This document shows, in pieces, positions 8,548 to 16,489 of a stretch of 48,000 nt of DNA. Under the pieces are notes generated by a model. It was not told where the DNA came from. It made no database searches and was given only the letters and a program-made list of their open reading frames with translations. The position numbers and the translations under genes are program-made. The number at the start of each line of letters is the position of its first letter. Position 1 is the first letter of the stretch. Origin of the DNA: Methanobacterium sp. UBA279 (lineage in GTDB: Archaea > Methanobacteriota > Methanobacteria > Methanobacteriales > Methanobacteriaceae); the NCBI GenBank assembly GCA_002502855.1, contig DAQK01000008.1, forward strand, positions 1 to 48,000, written 5' to 3'.

Positions 8548-10653
8548 CTACCTTTTAGGAAGGGTGAAGTAGAATGTTGAACCTTCCCCTGGCTTTGATT
8601 CCACCCAAATATCCCCGTCGTGAATTTCTACAATCCTTTTACAGATAGAAAGTCCAATGCCAGTTCCCTCATATTCTTCCCGGGTGTGCAGTCTCTTGAA
8701 GATGTCGAATATTTTATCCTGATGGTCGGGGTGGATGCCGATACCATTATCACTGACACCAAACCGCCATTTACCATCGGATTCCTCGGCAAATATATGG
8801 ATTTCCGGTGATGTTTCATGGAATTTTATGGCATTGGAGATCAGGTTCTGGAAAAGCTGCCTTATCTGTGAAGGGTCACATTGAACCGTGGGGAAATCAT
8901 CATGGGTGATAATGGCATTTTCCGCCTCTACAGATGATTTGATACTCAACAGAACATCTTCTAAAACCTTGTTCATGTCAGTTGGCCGGAATTCCCGGGA
9001 TGCCGTGGACAAGCGGGAAAATGTCAGAAGATCGTCAATTAAGTCCTTCATCCGCTGGGCACCCTCCACTATAAATCCGATGAAATCATCGGCATCATCA
9101 TCAAGCTCTCCTTTATACCTTTTCTCCAGCAACTGGGCAAAGCTGGAGACCATCCTCAAGGGTTCCTGAAGGTCATGGGATGCCACATAGGCAAACTGCT
9201 CCAGTTCCCTGTTGGAGATTTCCAACTTTTCAATGGCCTCCTCCAGGGAATTCTGGTAAGAAACCAGTTTCTCATTGGCCTTCTGGAGTTCTGTGGTGGT
9301 GGACTGCAGTTCCTCATTGGAGGTTTGAAGTTCCTCGGTGATATCCTGCAACTCCTCGTTGGAAACCCTTAACTCCTCGGTAAGGCTCTGTTCATTTTCT
9401 AACATTTCCTGTATACGTAACTCTGCTTTTTTACGCTGGGTTATATCACGTAAGACATGCACATCACCAATAAGTTCCTGTTTTTCATTGTAGATAGGTG
9501 ATGCGCTGACTATAAAGTCACCGTCCAGGTTATCCTCATGTATCTCCAGGGTGTGTTCTGTGCCATCTTCCATCATAAGTGTATGGGGACAGATGAGGGG
9601 CGGTTCATGGGTGCCGTGGATTAACTCGTAACACTTCAATCCCTTACAATCTTCTGGTTTAACGTGTAACCTGTCTGCCAAGGATCGGTTAACACGTAAA
9701 ACATTATAGTCGGTATCGACCAGTGCAATTAAATCAGGTACGGCATAGAATGTATCTTCCCAGTCCTTCTGGGCCTTTAAAGCCTTTTCTTCAGCCTCCT
9801 TGTGGCTGGTGATATCCATGATCAGGGCGATGAATTGCCTGTCCTTGGGTGAAAATGCGTAAATCTCATAGTACTTGTTGAAAGATGGGCGGGGTAGTTC
9901 AAAATGTGCTTTTTCATCCTCCAACACCACCCTACCATACTTTTCAATGACTTCAGCGGCTTCTTCTGGGGGCAGTACTTCGGTAACCTTTTTATTTAAA
10001 ACATCATCCCGGGTTAATCCGGTGAAGTCTTCAAACGTCTTGTTCACTTCCAGGTAGATGAAGTCGGATGGTTTTCCCTCATCATCCACCAGTAATTCGC
10101 AGAGTGCAAAACCATTCAAGGGGCTGTTAAAGAATTGCCTGTATAATTCACTGTTTTCCCGGAGGGTTTCATTGGCTGATTGGAGCTCATAATTGATGGA
10201 TTTTAACTCCTCATTGGCCACGTTCAGCTCTTCTATCAGGTTCTGTTTTTCTTCTTCCCTCTTCTTTCGGTGGGTGATGTCCCTGCTGATGTTTAAGATA
10301 ACCTTTTCACCGTTTACATCGATGAACCGGGCAGAATTCAGCATATCCAAGAATGTTCCATCCTTCTTTCTAATTCTCATTTCAAAATTGAACAGGTCTC
10401 CTTCCTTCTCGATGGCATCAAGATAGGCCAGGCGTACCTCCGGGCTGAAGAGTTTAAGTTCCAGCGAGGTACGTCCCAATACTTCCTCCCGGGAATATCC
10501 GGTTTTGTTTAGAAATTCCTGGTTACAATCCAGGAACTTCCCATCGGAAAACCGGGTGAGTGATATTGCATCTGGATTTAAGTTGTAAACGGATGATAAT
10601 ATTTCTGAAGTCTCACGTAGCTCGCAAGCAAACTGATGGTTGTCTATGCCCAT
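8548..10653 (-). CDS. PAS-domain sensor histidine kinase
   Basis: This 701-residue kinase has no transmembrane segment. Domains in order: three PAS domains (about residues 15-130, 165-285 and 295-415), each with the FLNKTGYSREE or DITxRK-type features of the fold; a coiled coil of repeated SNEELQ-like units (about 415-485); a HisKA domain with phospho-accepting His493 in ASHDLQEP; and an HATPase domain with NLISNAIKFH, DNGIGI and GTGIGLSICKRIV. It would sense a cytoplasmic redox or ligand signal and autophosphorylate. No response regulator is adjacent, which is common for methanogen kinases. Its stop lies 132 bases upstream of znuA, but nothing ties it to metal uptake apart from position. Confidence 0.92.
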   Translation of the reverse strand: MGIDNHQFACELRETSEILSSVYNLNPDAISLTRFSDGKFLDCNQEFLNKTGYSREEVLGRTSLELKLFSPEVRLAYLDAIEKEGDLFNFEMRIRKKDGTFLDMLNSARFIDVNGEKVILNISRDITHRKKREEEKQNLIEELNVANEELKSINYELQSANETLRENSELYRQFFNSPLNGFALCELLVDDEGKPSDFIYLEVNKTFEDFTGLTRDDVLNKKVTEVLPPEEAAEVIEKYGRVVLEDEKAHFELPRPSFNKYYEIYAFSPKDRQFIALIMDITSHKEAEEKALKAQKDWEDTFYAVPDLIALVDTDYNVLRVNRSLADRLHVKPEDCKGLKCYELIHGTHEPPLICPHTLMMEDGTEHTLEIHEDNLDGDFIVSASPIYNEKQELIGDVHVLRDITQRKKAELRIQEMLENEQSLTEELRVSNEELQDITEELQTSNEELQSTTTELQKANEKLVSYQNSLEEAIEKLEISNRELEQFAYVASHDLQEPLRMVSSFAQLLEKRYKGELDDDADDFIGFIVEGAQRMKDLIDDLLTFSRLSTASREFRPTDMNKVLEDVLLSIKSSVEAENAIITHDDFPTVQCDPSQIRQLFQNLISNAIKFHETSPEIHIFAEESDGKWRFGVSDNGIGIHPDHQDKIFDIFKRLHTREEYEGTGIGLSICKRIVEIHDGDIWVESKPGEGSTFYFTLPKR

Positions 10654-10817
10654 AACTGTAAATCTCCCGTGAAAAATAGTAGAATCACATTATTTAGTTT
10701 GTCAAGATGACTATTTATAACTATTTGAAGGTCAGCTTCTATTCCCCATTCCAGGGTTAAAATGTGAAAAGGGCGAAAATTTCAGGATAGTTCAGCAAAC
10801 CCAGTTATATAATACAA

Positions 10818-11210
10818 TTAAATGGATACCAGTTTAACATGGTCCATTTTCCTGCTGGTCTGGAATAACTTCCTTAACATGTTGGTACGCTGGGCATCAC
10901 CCTCCATGATGAATATCTCCAGGCACTTGTTGTCCTTGAGGTGGCTGTGTATCTGGGTGTTGATGATATCCTCGAAGTCATGCTTAATCTCCGTCACCTT
11001 ATCCTCAGCCTTCTGGTCATGGATTAAAATTAGGATAGAATTTATATCACCCTTCAGGGCCTTTTTCTCCTGGTTATCAGCGATTAACATCCTGGTACTG
11101 GTCCGGATAACCTCTGACCTCCCGGAGAAGCCTAATTCTTCCTTTAACTGGTCTATTTCTTCCAGTAGCTTTTCATTGAGGGAGATGCTGATGATGGTCA
11201 TAACAATCAA
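10818..11210 (-). CDS. nikR: NikR-type nickel-responsive repressor
   Basis: This 130-residue regulator has an N-terminal ribbon-helix-helix DNA-binding domain (residues 5-45, GFSGRSEVIRTSTRML) and a C-terminal ACT-like metal-binding domain. The four nickel ligands of E. coli NikR (His76, His87, His89, Cys95) align with His77, His88, His90 and Cys96 here, in the context KHDFED and IHSHLKDNKCLE, with identical spacing. It therefore should bind Ni2+ in a square-planar site and repress nickel-uptake genes. No nickel transporter lies beside it; the nearest transporter is the znu-type operon. The true start may be the ATG four codons in (11201). Confidence 0.9.
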   Translation of the reverse strand: MIVMTIISISLNEKLLEEIDQLKEELGFSGRSEVIRTSTRMLIADNQEKKALKGDINSILILIHDQKAEDKVTEIKHDFEDIINTQIHSHLKDNKCLEIFIMEGDAQRTNMLRKLFQTSRKMDHVKLVSI

Positions 11211-11267
11211 TATAATTTACATTATTTGATTTATTTAATTCTTTTAGTTTTATATCTTCAAGTTCAA

Positions 11268-13376
11268 TCATTTACTCAGATAGGCAAGCAGTTCATCCGG
11301 ATCTGTAATGGGCAGCCCACAAACTCCCTGTTTACAGACGTAGGTTGTGGCCTGGCCTTCCACAGGTTTTTTCTCTTTGAACGATTCCACCACGCCTTTG
11401 AACCATTCCTCATCAGGTGAGTTCAGAGAGTACACCACCCGGGGGAGGTAGTTCTCATTGAAAATTTCCAGGAGCTTCTCTGTTCCAATTTCACCTTTCT
11501 CTCCGGCGATTACCACTTCATAGAATGGTCCTAACCGGTTGATGATCCCTATAAGGAATATGATATGGCCGGTGGGTGCCTGGTCCACCAGGGATGCGAA
11601 GGCCTTCTCCTGTTTCAAGGCCCATTCATTCAATCCCTGGTCCTCCAGTAGGTTGGAAAGCTGTTGAAGGTTTAGGAGAGTTATCCCGTTTCCTGAGGGC
11701 AACGCCGTGTCATTTAAATCCTTTTTACGCGTAAGCACTTCTTCGGCATCCCCAGATGTCAGGTAAAATCCCCCGTTTTCTTCGTCCAGATATTTATCCA
11801 GGAGTACCTGGTTGAGCTGGTGGGCCCATTCCAGCCAGGATGAATCCAGGGTGGCTTCGTATAGTTCTATAAGACCCCATACCAGGAAGGCATGGTCTTC
11901 CAGGTAACCTTCCACCTTGACTTCTCCATCCCGGTAGCGGTGGTGTAACCTGCCATCCTGGTAGAGGTTACCCTTGATGAACTCGGTTGCCTTTATGGCG
12001 GCTTCAGTGTATCTTTTTTCATTAAGTATACGCCCGGCTCGGGCCAGGGCAGCTATCATCAGCCCGTTCCAGTCGGTTAATACCTTATCATCTTTACGGG
12101 GATGCACCCGTTTCTCCCTTTCCTGGAATAATTTCTCCCGTATGGTATCCAGTTTACCTTTAAGCTCATCCACCTTAAGATCCATTTCTTCTGATGTTTT
12201 ATCCAGTGGTTTTTCCAGGTGAAGGATGTTTTTTCCAGTGAAAAGCCCGGTTAGATCATCCCGGTAGTTTCCCCTCTCCTTTACCTGGTAGATCCTGGTG
12301 AATAATCTATATTCCTCCACATCCAGGATTGTCTTTATTTCCTGCTGGGTCCAGAGGTAGAATTTACCCTCAACTCCCTCACTTTCCGCGTCTTCTGCAG
12401 AATAGAAACCGCCTTCATCGGAGGTCATATCCCGGAGGACGTACTCTAATATTTTCTCCGCTGTCTCCCTGTATTCATACTTGCTGGTGGCCTGGTAGGC
12501 TTCCAGGTAAACCAGTGTCAGTAGGGCCTGGTCGTAGAGCATCTTCTCGAAGTGGGGTACCAGCCACCCCCGGTCCACGGTGTAGCGGTGGAATCCGAAT
12601 CCCACATGGTCCCATATTCCACCCATCCCCATGGCCTGAAGAGTTTTCTCCACCATGTCCAGGGCTCCCTGTTCTCTGGTGTGTTCAAAGTAGCGTAGCA
12701 GATAGAGGAGCAGGTTAGGACTGGGGAATTTCTGGCTGGTTCCGAATCCCCCATGTTCATCGAAGATGTTGGTTAAAACGTTGTAGGCCCGGGTGAGGGT
12801 TGACTCAGGTAGGAGTTCACCGGACCTGGTACTCGAGAGCTGATTCAGGGCATCTGTGATCTCATCTGCTGATTCCAGTAACTGTTCATTATTTTTGTCC
12901 CACAGATCCCTGAGGTTTAAAACTATACTTCTGAGGCCTACACTTAGCTCGGTGTCGTCCTTGGGGAAATAGGTACCTGCAAAAAATGGTTTCAAATCTG
13001 GGGTCATAAATACGGTTAAAGGCCACCCTCCTCGGCCAGTCATGATCTGGCACGCTGCCATGTAGGTGGAATCTACATCAGGATGCTCTTCCCGGTCAAC
13101 CTTAACCGGTACGAAAACCTGGTTGATGAGCTCCGCCATATCCTCATCTTCAAAGGATTCCCGGGCCATCACATGACACCAGTGGCAGGTGGAATACCCG
13201 ATGGATAAAAAAATGGGTTTATTCTCCCTTTTAGCCTTCCTGAATGCTTCATCACCCCACGGATACCAGTCCACAGGATTCTCCACGTGTTGTATGAGGT
13301 AGGGGCTTTTCTCACCCTTAAGATGATTGTAACGTTTACCAGTACTATTGTCCCTCTCCTGCACCATTAAGAACAC
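11268..13376 (-). CDS. DUF255/YyaL thioredoxin-fold protein
   Basis: This 702-residue protein belongs to the YyaL/spermatogenesis-associated protein 20 family. The N-terminal thioredoxin-like domain contains YSTCHWCHVMARESFED with the CxxC pair Cys64/Cys67. The remainder is an (alpha/alpha)6-barrel-like region resembling N-acylglucosamine 2-epimerases, with VPHFEKMLYDQALL and KVLTDWNGLMIAALA. The molecular function is not established; a thiol-redox or carbohydrate-related role has been suggested from the fold. The length is normal for the family and no frame break is seen. The first Met may be at residue 4 (13367), giving MVQERDNS. It appears to be a single-gene unit. Confidence 0.9.
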   Translation of the reverse strand: MFLMVQERDNSTGKRYNHLKGEKSPYLIQHVENPVDWYPWGDEAFRKAKRENKPIFLSIGYSTCHWCHVMARESFEDEDMAELINQVFVPVKVDREEHPDVDSTYMAACQIMTGRGGWPLTVFMTPDLKPFFAGTYFPKDDTELSVGLRSIVLNLRDLWDKNNEQLLESADEITDALNQLSSTRSGELLPESTLTRAYNVLTNIFDEHGGFGTSQKFPSPNLLLYLLRYFEHTREQGALDMVEKTLQAMGMGGIWDHVGFGFHRYTVDRGWLVPHFEKMLYDQALLTLVYLEAYQATSKYEYRETAEKILEYVLRDMTSDEGGFYSAEDAESEGVEGKFYLWTQQEIKTILDVEEYRLFTRIYQVKERGNYRDDLTGLFTGKNILHLEKPLDKTSEEMDLKVDELKGKLDTIREKLFQEREKRVHPRKDDKVLTDWNGLMIAALARAGRILNEKRYTEAAIKATEFIKGNLYQDGRLHHRYRDGEVKVEGYLEDHAFLVWGLIELYEATLDSSWLEWAHQLNQVLLDKYLDEENGGFYLTSGDAEEVLTRKKDLNDTALPSGNGITLLNLQQLSNLLEDQGLNEWALKQEKAFASLVDQAPTGHIIFLIGIINRLGPFYEVVIAGEKGEIGTEKLLEIFNENYLPRVVYSLNSPDEEWFKGVVESFKEKKPVEGQATTYVCKQGVCGLPITDPDELLAYLSK

Positions 13377-13490
13377 CGTTTTAGAATTAGTAATCCTTAT
13401 TATAGTATGAACTTCTATACATTTAATATTTAAAAAAATGAAAATAAAGATTTAAAAAAGGAATTTATCTCCAAAGAGTTTATATTCTAC

Positions 13491-13679
13491 TTATGGTTGT
13501 AAATCACAGAGTAAACAACCTCTTACACCCACATTTTCCGGTTCACATTCCCTAATCAGCACCGATATGGCCTCCACCGGGATTCCGATAACTTTACTGG
13601 CCGTCTCTGAGAACTCTTTTACAAGTTGTGCCTTCTGATCTTTGCTGAGTTTAGGTCCGTCAATGGTTATAACTGGCAA
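13491..13679 (-). CDS. 4-oxalocrotonate tautomerase-family protein, TTG start
   Basis: This 62-residue protein starts at TTG 13679-13677, with GGAGGTG five bases upstream deciding the start. After removal of the initiator Met, Pro1 becomes the N-terminal residue (PVITIDGPKLSKDQK), which is the catalytic base of this superfamily. The beta-alpha-beta fold is supported by the length and by SETASKVIGIPVEAISVLI. The substrate is unknown. Two cysteines near the C-terminus (GCLLCDLQP) are unusual for the family and might bind metal or form a disulfide. Confidence 0.85.
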   Translation of the reverse strand: MPVITIDGPKLSKDQKAQLVKEFSETASKVIGIPVEAISVLIRECEPENVGVRGCLLCDLQP

Positions 13680-13819
13680 TTTTTCACCTCCAAATTTTTT
13701 TTTTAAGTCCCAAGTTTTTAATATATAATATCAGGTATATAGTTATTAATTTTAAGTAGAAATAAATGTTTGTAAAGGAGAAAAAAGTGGTTGTAATCAA
13801 AAAAAATCATTTGCCCGGG

Positions 13820-14644
13820 TCATTTAACCGTTCTAAACTGGAAAGAATAGCTGGTTTTAAGTGCGTTACCAGCAGCGTCTCTAACTGCACTTCCCGGGAT
13901 GTATACCTGGTAAAGGTTATTCTTTATACGACTTGATGTCATCTTAAGGGTCAAAGTTTTTCCACTGATGGACATGGTAAGGCCCACCTTTTTACCCGTG
14001 CTTAAATTCTTTATGTATATACCGGAGAATTTGGTTACCTGAGAATTTGGTGCCGGTCAAGGTCACAGGTATCCCATCCAGCACATGACCCACTGCTGGG
14101 TCGTGATAATTACCATAGGAATCATATAATATACTCACAGTTACGATGTAACTACCACCTGGTCTGGCTGTGATTGTGGCAACACAGTCAATATCCCGGT
14201 ACTGGGAGATTGCACCTCCATTACCATTATCATGCCCCAAAATTAACGTTATGCGCACTGTTACCCGTGAAGATGGAACTCTTCACAGTCAAAGTACCGG
14301 TACTCCTGATAGCACCACCGTTACCACGGTAATCAGCGAGACCAATGTTATGTGCACTATTACCTTTGAAGGTGGAGTTACCCACCGTTAAAATACCATT
14401 ATTAACTATAGCACTACCATTGGTATTGTTAGTCCCGTTCCTGAGGGTTAAATATTTAATGGTAACTGTAACTCCATTGATAATGGTGAAAATTCTGTTC
14501 TGCTTCCCAGCATGCTGCTGCTGAATAGTCCTAGATACAGACAACCATGGCCAACAATAATAAAGGTATTAAAAGTAGTATTTTAGGATTTAAAAGCTTA
14601 AAATTCGCTTTATTCCCTTCATCGGGATTTACTTCCCTGGTCAT
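13820..14644 (-). pseudogene. Adhesin-like surface protein, internally shortened and frameshifted
   Basis: The minus strand from ATG 14644 (preceded by ATGGAGGAA) encodes a short leader and a hydrophobic segment (ILLLIPLLLLAMVVC). A frameshift near 14535 leads into polymorphic-membrane-protein/beta-helix repeats with NSTFKGNSAHN and SSIFTGNSAHN. A second frame change lies near 14235-14255, where a Pmp repeat breaks, followed by an Ig-like segment with VTLTG. A third occurs near 14000-14050. The last part encodes an SbsA-type Ig domain ending VRDAAGNALKTSYSFQF with the stop at 13820-13822. Full-length relatives usually exceed 1,000 residues, so most of the repeat region has been deleted as well. 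Confidence 0.65.
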
Positions 14645-14779
14645 TTCCTCCATTCCCTTCCAATTTTCCTTATATATTTATTGTACAGGATTGTACTTAA
14701 ATTCTGTTAAATTCATATTTTTACGGATTTTGTAGTATTTAATATCCAGGGAAAATCATTCTTTATAAAAATAAAAATA

Positions 14780-14912
14780 ACATGTTCCAAGAAAAAATAA
14801 AATAGATTATAAACACCATATTCTAAGAAAAAATAAGATATAAACAGCATGTTCCAAGAAAAATAAATAGAATATAAGCAGAATATTCTAAGAAAAAATA
14901 AGATAGAATTAA
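14780..14912. repeat. AT-rich tandem repeat, four copies of about 31-36 bp
   Basis: Four degenerate units follow one another, with core starts at about 14781, 14817, 14848 and 14882. Each begins CATGTTCCAAGAAAAA or ATATTCTAAGAAAAA and ends with an ATA-rich tail. The two core versions alternate. It lies between the adhesin pseudogene start and the stop of the downstream-facing pseudomurein-binding gene, whose 3' end is at 14928. It may include that gene's transcript end or be simple slippage DNA. Confidence 0.65.
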
Positions 14913-14927
14913 AAAAGAAAGTTCTAT

Positions 14928-16013
14928 TTAAAATGGTAACTCTGCGTAAGTTCCTTTTAATTTAACTGTGCTTGTATTCCAGTTCTTTATCGATCCAAAG
15001 GTGTTTGCGTCTTCGATGGCATCTGTGTTGTACCATTTACCATCCACATATACCTGGGCCCATACATGTCCAAACCATCCACTTGAAAATTGACAGTCCC
15101 CGTGCTGATATCTGGCAGGTATTCCAGCTGCTCTTGTCAGCGCGACGAGCAAGTGTGAAGTGTCACAACAGTTAGCGCTTCTGGAGCTGTAAGCACCTAG
15201 AGCGCCCTTTATAGTGTTGTAATAGAAAGAATAGGTCAGTTTGTCCCTCACCCAGTTGAAGATGGCCTGAGCCTTAGCATAGGTTGTTGTCTTACCCGCG
15301 GTTATAGACGCGGCTAAGTTTTTGATGGTGGTACTGTTTGATGGGGCGTCGGTTGTTGCTTTCAGATACTGTGACGAGACTGTTGTGCTGCTGCCTTCCG
15401 AGGTGGATTTCACGGTCCAGGGAGTTACTGAAAGAGTGTTTGGTAAACGTTTGTTGTCACCGTAGAAAATGATGACCTTTGAGTAGGCGTAGATCAATGA
15501 TTCATACCTCATGTTCCCCTGGCTAGTGGTCAGGTAATTAGGTAATCTCTTGTTGGTGTCTATGAATTTTTTCAGGTCCCCTGCATATTTAACATAATTT
15601 GCTTTGGTAAGTGTGCCTGATTTAACCGTTTGTGAAGGGTTTGTAGGGTTACTTACAGTTTTAACTGAAACCGAAGATGTTTTTTTACTGTTTAAGTTGG
15701 TAACACCATAGGATAACAGGTATAAAAACTGTGGCATGGAAACCTTTTTATTAGAAATAGTGACGTAGTTGGGTAATCTTTTATTGGTATCGATAAATTT
15801 TTTCACGCTTTCTGCAGACTTATCTAACTGACTGATGGTCACTGATATGGACGTAGTGGTTGTGGTAGTGGATGAACCGGCAGCTCTATATGTTGAAGTT
15901 GTGTTTTTTTGGGTTGTGTTGGCTGCTGCTGCAGTACTGATGCACAGTGTCAGGATTAAAGTTAGCAAGACTGCTAAAACAATCGATCTTTTCTTAATAT
16001 TTACCGCCTCCAA
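14928..16013 (-). CDS. Secreted pseudomurein-binding transglutaminase-like protein (copy 1)
   Basis: The protein has a signal peptide (KKRSIVLAVLLTLILTLC, cleavage near STAAAA), a Ser/Thr-rich linker and two pseudomurein-binding repeats (VKKFIDTNKRLPNYVTI and LKKFIDTNKRLPNYLTT, each with a following half-repeat, about residues 60-215). A C-terminal transglutaminase-like domain carries the catalytic triad Cys282/283 (NCCD), His316 (GHVW) and Asp331. This is the domain order of the viral pseudomurein endoisopeptidases PeiW and PeiP, so wall cleavage or remodelling is expected. The listed start (TTG 16013) overlaps the ribosome site GGAGGCGG. Comparison with copy 2 places the real start after it, at ATT 15998-15996. 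Copy 2 lies upstream on the same strand. Confidence 0.87.
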   Translation of the reverse strand: MEAVNIKKRSIVLAVLLTLILTLCISTAAAANTTQKNTTSTYRAAGSSTTTTTTSISVTISQLDKSAESVKKFIDTNKRLPNYVTISNKKVSMPQFLYLLSYGVTNLNSKKTSSVSVKTVSNPTNPSQTVKSGTLTKANYVKYAGDLKKFIDTNKRLPNYLTTSQGNMRYESLIYAYSKVIIFYGDNKRLPNTLSVTPWTVKSTSEGSSTTVSSQYLKATTDAPSNSTTIKNLAASITAGKTTTYAKAQAIFNWVRDKLTYSFYYNTIKGALGAYSSRSANCCDTSHLLVALTRAAGIPARYQHGDCQFSSGWFGHVWAQVYVDGKWYNTDAIEDANTFGSIKNWNTSTVKLKGTYAELPF

Positions 16014-16077
16014 AGTCCAATTTTTATAGAGAACCCGTAGGAACCCTATTTAGGACAGATATATGTCAATTAGAAAT

Positions 16078-16092
16078 TGCATATAAATGTTG
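16078..16092 (-). promoter_or_regulatory. TATA-like box of pseudomurein-binding gene copy 1
   Basis: On the minus strand CATTTATATGC lies about 85 bases upstream of the start codon, implying a leader of roughly 55 bases. The leader of copy 2 is organised similarly (TATA box, about 90 bases, then GGAGGCGG). The rest of the gap 16093-16440 is AT-rich and I see no gene in it. Confidence 0.4.
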
Positions 16093-16446
16093 CGGTTTTT
16101 TTCTTGTAAAAACACCTTTAATGAATCTGTTTTTTAAGTTGAAGCCTTTAAAGAAGGTTTTTTTATAATTTATCTGGATTCTGGGTTTTTAATTCTTCTT
16201 TTAGTAAATGGAACTTTCTGGAGATTGATTTTATAAATATTAGAGCTTTCAAAACCGAGATGTCATAGAAATCTTTTCTTAACTTTTTATTTTAAAAGTT
16301 GTCCCTTTGGCATTGGCAGAGCCTGATATCATAAGGGGAATGACAGGTTAAACAATGAGTTTAAAGCTTTTAATCAGGTTTAAAGAGTGTTAATGGCCGT
16401 GAATTAAATTTTAATAAAGTGGGGGTGTAAAGTTAACATTGCCTAC

Positions 16447-16487
16447 TTGGGTTAAACCCAAAAAAAAATAAAAAAATAAGGGGGGTT
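16447..16487 (-). terminator. T-run terminator after pseudomurein-binding gene copy 2
   Basis: On the minus strand the stop of copy 2 is followed within a few bases by long T tracts and then the short palindrome GGGTTTAACCC. Oligo-T tracts are the usual archaeal termination signal. Confidence 0.5.
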
Positions 16488-16489
16488 GT

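Noticed and set aside
8415..8548. Operon linking the histidine kinase to znuACB as a metal-sensing system
   Set aside because: There is a 132-base gap with its own AT-rich promoter-like and palindromic sequence before znuA, and no response regulator or metal-binding feature in the kinase.
14780..14912. CRISPR array
   Set aside because: The units are tandem and degenerate with no unique spacers, and no cas gene is present.
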